Source of the DNA: Nitrosomonadales bacterium
GTDB lineage: Bacteria; Pseudomonadota; Gammaproteobacteria; Burkholderiales; SG8-41
Assembly: GCA_009885185.1 (NCBI GenBank)
Contig: VFLF01000457.1
Coordinates: forward strand, 1-9,609
DNA: 9,609 bases
Reading direction: 5' to 3'
Shown here in pieces: positions 6,056 through 9,609 of this stretch (its first letter is position 1; each line of letters starts with the position of its first letter). The notes below the pieces were generated by a model that worked only from the letters and a program-made list of their open reading frames with translations, was not told where the DNA came from and made no database searches. The translations under genes were made by a program, and so were the position numbers.

Positions 6056-7447
6056 CCCGACGCGTAGCGCGGCGATCAATTCCTTCAAATCCGGCAACGT
6101 CTCAAAGCGCCGGCACAACTCAAGCACCTTATCCGTCTTCGCCTGCCCCAGCACGCCCGTCGCCAGCAAACGAAATTTGCCTTCGATATCCTCGTCGGTG
6201 GGCGTGAGATAACGCCCGCGCTCGCTGCGATCCACCTCCAGCGAAACGGATTTTCCATCGCGCAGCTTGAGCGTGATGCGCGCGAGGCTGCGGGCGGGGT
6301 ATTGCCGTTCGTAATCTTCGTTCTCGGTGATTTTTACCTTGCCGGCAACGGCGCGTATCAATGGGTCACGCAACAATTCCGCGCGAAAACCGGGGCCGAG
6401 CAGCAGCGCCGGGTCGCGTTTGCATACTGCCAGCGCGAGGCAATACGGCAGGCTGCCGCGCGCGGCGACATCGTTATCGGGATGCACGGTGTTGAACACG
6501 GCGGTGCGCTTCATCACATCAGCGTGAATTTCGACGATATCGCCGGCCTGGATGTTGTGCTCGGTGACGAGATCAAACGTCGAGTCGAGCGACGCAAACA
6601 ACGGCCCCACCGTGGCGTAATGCTTGGTGACGATGCCGATGATGATTTCCCAAAGCGTGAATTTGGCGTCATCGGTAATCCCGTCGGTCAGGTTCTCCGG
6701 CAGCGTCTTGTCGGCGATCACCGGCAAAAAGCCGCCGATCACATCGCGCATGCCCTTCACGCCGCGCGCCGCCATCTCCGCCGCCACCAGCCCCGCCGCA
6801 CACGATTGTCCGCCGAGCAGCCACTTGATAGTTTCGCCTTCTTCATTGGCGCGGATCATCGCCGTGGGCAGGAGGTTGACCGCGATGCCCAGCGTGTTGT
6901 CCATCGCAACGGCATCCAGCTTCATCAAATGCGCCGCCGCCACCGCCGAGCCGATGCCGCCCCACAGCCCCGGCGTCCACCAGCCGCGATAAAACGCACT
7001 GGGAAACACCGCGCGGCCGAAGCGGATTTCGATTTCATAACCCGCCACCACCGCGGCCAGCACATCGGCGCCGCTGCGATGTAATTTCTCCGCGTAGGCG
7101 AGTGCGGGCGGCACCACCTCATTGCCCGGATGACAAGTGCCGCGCGGCGCGGCGTCGGTCAGCTCCAGCCCGTGCATGTAGGTGGCGTGCGCCATGCACA
7201 CGTGCGACACCGTGGTTTGTTGTCCGCCCGGCAGCAGCGTCGCTTCTGCCGCCCCACCCTGTGCCAGCACGTAGTTGCGTATCTCGCTGGCAATCCCCGC
7301 ATCGTAACCGGCGACCAGACAGCCTATGGTATCGAGCACGCGCTGCTTTGCGCGCATCACGACTTCGGCAGGCAAATCTTCAAAACGCAAACCGGCCGCG
7401 GCGCGACCGATCAGTGGCAATACATCCTTGAATGCGGCGTGGCTCAA
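6053..7447 (-). CDS. Divergent MmgE/PrpD-family protein lacking most catalytic positions
   Basis: Protein of 464 residues with the whole MmgE/PrpD fold: N-terminal helical domain starting ALRFEDLPAEV-like at about 18-30, a C-terminal lid, and a complete C-terminus. Compared by motif with its neighbour and with cis-aconitate decarboxylase, it keeps His106 (CHPGNEVVP), Lys208 (EGETIKWLLGG) and Tyr335 (GSLPYCLA). The DFDDT segment reads LTDAA (96-100), the His of GWH is Trp157 (RGWWTPGLWGG), and the His of the CRxxH motif is Phe284 (KHYATVGPLFASLD). There is no frameshift or stop, so this is a conserved variant, not a relic. It may have a different chemistry or be a partner subunit of the paralogue encoded 11 bp downstream. 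The start is TTG at 7447, supported by AAAGGA six bases upstream; later ATG codons would remove the conserved N-terminus. It follows the GDPD gene by 21 bp. Confidence 0.88.
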   Translation of the reverse strand: MSHAAFKDVLPLIGRAAAGLRFEDLPAEVVMRAKQRVLDTIGCLVAGYDAGIASEIRNYVLAQGGAAEATLLPGGQQTTVSHVCMAHATYMHGLELTDAAPRGTCHPGNEVVPPALAYAEKLHRSGADVLAAVVAGYEIEIRFGRAVFPSAFYRGWWTPGLWGGIGSAVAAAHLMKLDAVAMDNTLGIAVNLLPTAMIRANEEGETIKWLLGGQSCAAGLVAAEMAARGVKGMRDVIGGFLPVIADKTLPENLTDGITDDAKFTLWEIIIGIVTKHYATVGPLFASLDSTFDLVTEHNIQAGDIVEIHADVMKRTAVFNTVHPDNDVAARGSLPYCLALAVCKRDPALLLGPGFRAELLRDPLIRAVAGKVKITENEDYERQYPARSLARITLKLRDGKSVSLEVDRSERGRYLTPTDEDIEGKFRLLATGVLGQAKTDKVLELCRRFETLPDLKELIAALRVG

Positions 7448-7453
7448 CGGCGT

Positions 7454-7459
7454 TCCTTT
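7454..7459 (-). promoter_or_regulatory. Shine-Dalgarno AAAGGA deciding a TTG start
   Basis: On the minus strand AAAGGA lies six bases before TTG at 7447, the same hexamer and spacing as at the GST gene. The first in-frame ATG is about 30 codons later, inside the conserved domain. The TTG start is therefore well supported and may lower translation of this paralogue. Confidence 0.7.
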
Positions 7460-7468
7460 CGTTTAAGT

Positions 7469-8440
7469 TCAGATGGTTGCCGGCGTAGGCGCGGGCAACT
7501 GAAATCCATTTTCGCCCGCGACGCGGCGAAGCACATCGGGGTAGTCGCTGATAATGCCATCAACGCCGAGCGCGATCATCTTTTGCATGTCGGCTTCGGT
7601 GTTTACAGTCCACACCACGACATGCAATCCCAGCGCGTGCGCTTCGTTAACGCTTGCGGCATCGATGTCGTTCGAGCATGGCGACCAGATCGCGCCCTTG
7701 GTGGTTCCAGCAGCGGCCTTGACCATGCGGGCCACCGAGCCACCGAATTGGCTCACATGCAAACCCGCATTCCACGGCGACGATTTTTCATGCGCGAGAA
7801 TGTTGTCCATGAACGGTTGTTGCGCGCTGAGATAGGCCGTCTTGATTTCGGGCGCCTCGCTTTGCACCACCGCCAGCGTGCGCCAATCAAACGATTGCAC
7901 CACGGTGCGGTTATGTAAGCCATTGTTTTTAATAACTTTTATTAGAGCATTTGCAAAGGCAACCGGCGTTACCGTGCGCTCGGGATACAGCGGCGAAATC
8001 TTGGTTTCGATATTGAACCGCACGCTGTCATTGCCGGCGCGGCGCGCGAGCTCGAACACATCGTCGAGCCTCGGCATGCGCGTGCCGTCTATCGCTTGTT
8101 GAAGCGGGAAACGTGTCGCGTATTCCGACGCAGGGTCGATGCGGCCCACGTCGAAGCGCTGCAATTCGGCGTATGTGAATTGCGAAATCGGCAAATCGGC
8201 GCGCGTGATCCACCGTCCATCGGCGTCGCGCGTGATGTCAGGATTCAACGTCGCATCGTGGCTCACCACCACCACACCATCGCGCGTGATCGCGCAGTCA
8301 AGCTCCAGCGTGGTGACGCCGATCGACAACGCGCGCGCGAAGGCGGGCAACGTGTTCTCCGGCAGCAGGCCGCGCGCCCCGCGGTGGCCTTGAATATCGA
8401 GCGTTCTTTGCATCGCCGTATTCTGCCATGCGATTGCCAT
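7469..8440 (-). CDS. Glycerophosphodiester phosphodiesterase
   Basis: GDPD-family TIM-barrel phosphodiesterase, which splits glycerophosphodiesters into sn-glycerol 3-phosphate and an alcohol. Counting from the ATG at 8440 (323 residues): GHRGARGLLPENT (18-30) with catalytic His19, LELD with metal ligands Glu46 and Asp48, VVSHD with second catalytic His61, FNIETK with Glu145, then WTVNTE (277-282) and DGIISDYPD (294-302). All expected residues are present. I see no signal peptide or membrane segment, suggesting a cytoplasmic UgpQ-like enzyme. About 60 residues between HD and the NIETK strand, including DVGRIDPASEYATRFP, are the usual longer insert of this branch. The start is uncertain: GTG 8443, ATG 8440 and ATG 8413 all lack a clear Shine-Dalgarno. 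It heads the minus-strand operon, although its link to the MmgE/PrpD genes is not obvious. Confidence 0.92.
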   Translation of the reverse strand: MAIAWQNTAMQRTLDIQGHRGARGLLPENTLPAFARALSIGVTTLELDCAITRDGVVVVSHDATLNPDITRDADGRWITRADLPISQFTYAELQRFDVGRIDPASEYATRFPLQQAIDGTRMPRLDDVFELARRAGNDSVRFNIETKISPLYPERTVTPVAFANALIKVIKNNGLHNRTVVQSFDWRTLAVVQSEAPEIKTAYLSAQQPFMDNILAHEKSSPWNAGLHVSQFGGSVARMVKAAAGTTKGAIWSPCSNDIDAASVNEAHALGLHVVVWTVNTEADMQKMIALGVDGIISDYPDVLRRVAGENGFQLPAPTPATI

Positions 8441-8495
8441 CACGCTACAATGACGCGAGATTCATTTAGCAGGGAATTTGGGCGAACCCCACGCT

Positions 8496-8574
8496 GTCGT
8501 TCCCGCGCAGGCGGGAACCCATAACACAGTGCCACTTGAAACATGGCATGGGTTCCCGCCTGCGCGGGAACGAC
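8496..8574. repeat. REP doublet (REPIN-like), two perfect 27-bp inverted arms
   Basis: The arms 8496-8522 and 8548-8574 are exact reverse complements over 27 bp. Each arm holds its own palindrome TTCCCGC-GCAG-GCGGGAA (8500-8517 in the left arm), so each can fold alone or the pair can fold together. The 25-bp spacer (8523-8547) includes TGCCA at 8530-8534, which can pair with TGGCA at 8544-8548. The GTTCCCGCGCAGGCGGGAAC core is of the REP type dispersed in many proteobacterial genomes and mobilised in trans by RAYT transposases. No RAYT gene is present here. The pair could also limit transcription, but lacks a T tract typical of a terminator. Confidence 0.88.
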
Positions 8575-8615
8575 GGTGAAGTGAAGTTGTACTGATCTAT
8601 GCACGCCGGTAACCC

Positions 8616-8620
8616 AGGAG
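8616..8620 (+). promoter_or_regulatory. Shine-Dalgarno AGGAG of the oxidoreductase
   Basis: AGGAG lies eight bases before the ATG at 8629, optimal spacing, and fixes the start of the last gene. It lies about 40 bp after the REP pair. Confidence 0.75.
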
Positions 8621-8628
8621 CACCATCA

Positions 8629-9609
8629 ATGACAACCCCCCTCGAACGCCAACCCCTCGGCATCGCCGTCATCGGCGCGGGCCGCATCGGCACCATGCGC
8701 GCGCGGCTCGCGGCGCAACACCCAGCCGTGAACTTCATCGCCGTCGCCGACCTAAAACGCGACGCCGCGCAAGCACTAGCCGACAAAGCCGGCGCGCAGT
8801 TCGTCGCCAGCAGCAACCGCGAGGCCATCGAACATCCGTCGGTCAACACCGTGATCGTTTCCACCAGCGAACACGAACACACCGAAGCGGTGCTGATGGC
8901 GCTCGCACTCGGCAAAAAAGTGCTGGTCGAAAAACCCATCGCGCTGAAACTTGAAGACGCCGACAAAATTTTGCGTGCGCTCGAAAAATCCACAGGTAGC
9001 CTGCACGTGGGCTACAGCCGCCGCTTCAAGCGTCGTTACCTGCTCGCCAAAGAGCAGATCGTGCAGGGGCGGCTGGGCACCATCACCGGCATCTCCGCGC
9101 GCCTCTACAACTCGCGGGCGCAGGTGTTCGCCATGTTAAAACGCGATCCTGGCGCAACGCCTGTCGTCGATTCACTCACCTACTACATCGATTTCGTCAA
9201 CTGGTGGCTGCCCAATAACCCGGTGGTCGAAGTGTGGGCGCGCGGGCAAGGCGGCGTGATCCGCGACGCGGGCTACGACTGCGACGACGTGACCTTCGCC
9301 GTGCTGACACTCGCCGACGGCGCGCTGGTGAACTGCAACGTGAGCTTCGCGCTGCCGGAAAAATATCCGTCGCTCGGCTACAGCGGCCGCATCGAAATCA
9401 TCGGCAAGGACGGCGTGCTGCTGATCGACGACGATCACATGGAGCAGTTGCTCTACACCGAAAAAGGCATCCCGCACATCTATCTGCCGGAGGTGAGTGT
9501 GAACATGGCGTTTCTCGGCAGCTCGGCGCCCGGCGACTGGGCGGCAGGTGATTTCTGGGGGCCGCTGGCGAGCGAGACACGACAGTGGCTCGATTACGCC
9601 GCCACTGGC
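8629..9609 (+). CDS. Gfo/Idh/MocA-family oxidoreductase (3' end cut by window)
   Basis: NAD(P)-dependent dehydrogenase; members oxidise or reduce sugars, inositols and related polyols. I translate 327 codons open to the window edge, with no stop; usual family length is about 330-350, so little is missing. The Rossmann domain has GIAVIGAGRIG (11-21) and acidic Asp41 in VADLKRD, which favours NAD. Further on are VIVSTSEHEHTEAVLMAL (75-92) and VLVEKPIAL (98-106), with the conserved Lys102 of EKP. The C-terminal sheet domain follows: SRRFKRRY (130-137), VVDSLTYYIDFVNWW (179-193) and a GRIEIIGKDGVLLIDDD stretch (253-269). In the DxxxHxxD motif the His is replaced by Tyr185. The start is fixed by AGGAG at 8616-8620. 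It is divergent from the GDPD operon; the substrate is unknown. Confidence 0.9.
   Translation, partial: MTTPLERQPLGIAVIGAGRIGTMRARLAAQHPAVNFIAVADLKRDAAQALADKAGAQFVASSNREAIEHPSVNTVIVSTSEHEHTEAVLMALALGKKVLVEKPIALKLEDADKILRALEKSTGSLHVGYSRRFKRRYLLAKEQIVQGRLGTITGISARLYNSRAQVFAMLKRDPGATPVVDSLTYYIDFVNWWLPNNPVVEVWARGQGGVIRDAGYDCDDVTFAVLTLADGALVNCNVSFALPEKYPSLGYSGRIEIIGKDGVLLIDDDHMEQLLYTEKGIPHIYLPEVSVNMAFLGSSAPGDWAAGDFWGPLASETRQWLDYAATG

Larger units (their letters stand above)
8441..8628. other. Divergent intergenic region between GDPD and oxidoreductase
   Basis: Promoters for both the minus-strand GDPD operon and the plus-strand oxidoreductase should lie here. The middle is taken up by the REP pair (8496-8574), leaving about 55 bp on each side. 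I could not find a -35/-10 pair that I trust in either direction. No small ORF with a ribosome-binding site and no RNA gene is evident. Confidence 0.6.

Noticed and set aside
4875..7084. Plus-strand open frames opposite the MmgE/PrpD genes (4875-5510, 5568-6212, 6302-7084)
   Set aside because: Low-complexity Ala/Arg/His composition, and the opposite strand encodes proteins with clear motifs.
8496..8574. The REP pair as a CRISPR array or an intrinsic terminator
   Set aside because: There are only two copies in inverted orientation and one spacer, and no T tract follows either stem on either strand.
8466..8993. Minus-strand open frame of 175 codons across the REP pair and the oxidoreductase start
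   Set aside because: It reads Ser/Ala-rich shadow sequence opposite the GAGRIG Rossmann fold and then through the repeat itself (FPRRREPMP), a common false frame of REP sequences.

Overview
The window looks like chromosomal DNA of a high-GC betaproteobacterium, most likely Burkholderiales. Two things suggest this: three genes for Bug/TctC-type periplasmic substrate-binding proteins, a family greatly expanded in that order, and a REP-type palindrome pair of a kind common in beta- and gammaproteobacteria. Assignment to an order is inference. There are no rRNA, tRNA, CRISPR, transposase or phage genes.

Layout. (A) 36-1635, minus strand: a YibF-like glutathione S-transferase followed by a Bug/TctC binding protein. 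(B) 1682-4640, plus strand: Bug/TctC, a D-2-hydroxyacid dehydrogenase, and a second Bug/TctC, joined by one-base stop/start overlaps (TAATG, TGATG). A and B diverge from a 46-bp gap. (C) 4662-8440, minus strand, convergent with B: a glycerophosphodiester phosphodiesterase followed by two MmgE/PrpD-family proteins with 11-21 bp gaps. (D) 8629 to the window end, plus strand: a Gfo/Idh/MocA oxidoreductase that runs off the edge. A 188-bp gap between C and D carries the REP pair.

Function. The content fits uptake and catabolism of organic acids. The binding proteins would capture carboxylates in the periplasm, MmgE/PrpD enzymes typically act on citrate-like or other polycarboxylate substrates, and the D-2-hydroxyacid dehydrogenase interconverts 2-oxo and 2-hydroxy acids. 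No TctA/TctB membrane subunits are present, so the binding proteins must use a transporter encoded elsewhere or act as sensors. The actual substrate cannot be read from the sequence.

The most interesting signals are these. A perfect 16-bp AT-rich direct repeat (1008-1023 and 4638-4653) exactly frames the GST/Bug/dehydrogenase/Bug block. Removing that block would restore a tight minus-strand operon of GDPD-PrpD-PrpD-Bug. The upstream MmgE/PrpD paralogue has lost most of the catalytic positions of its family, and its neighbour differs at two of them. One Bug protein has a shortened ligand loop without the usual Asp. The Gfo/Idh/MocA protein has Tyr where the catalytic His is expected.
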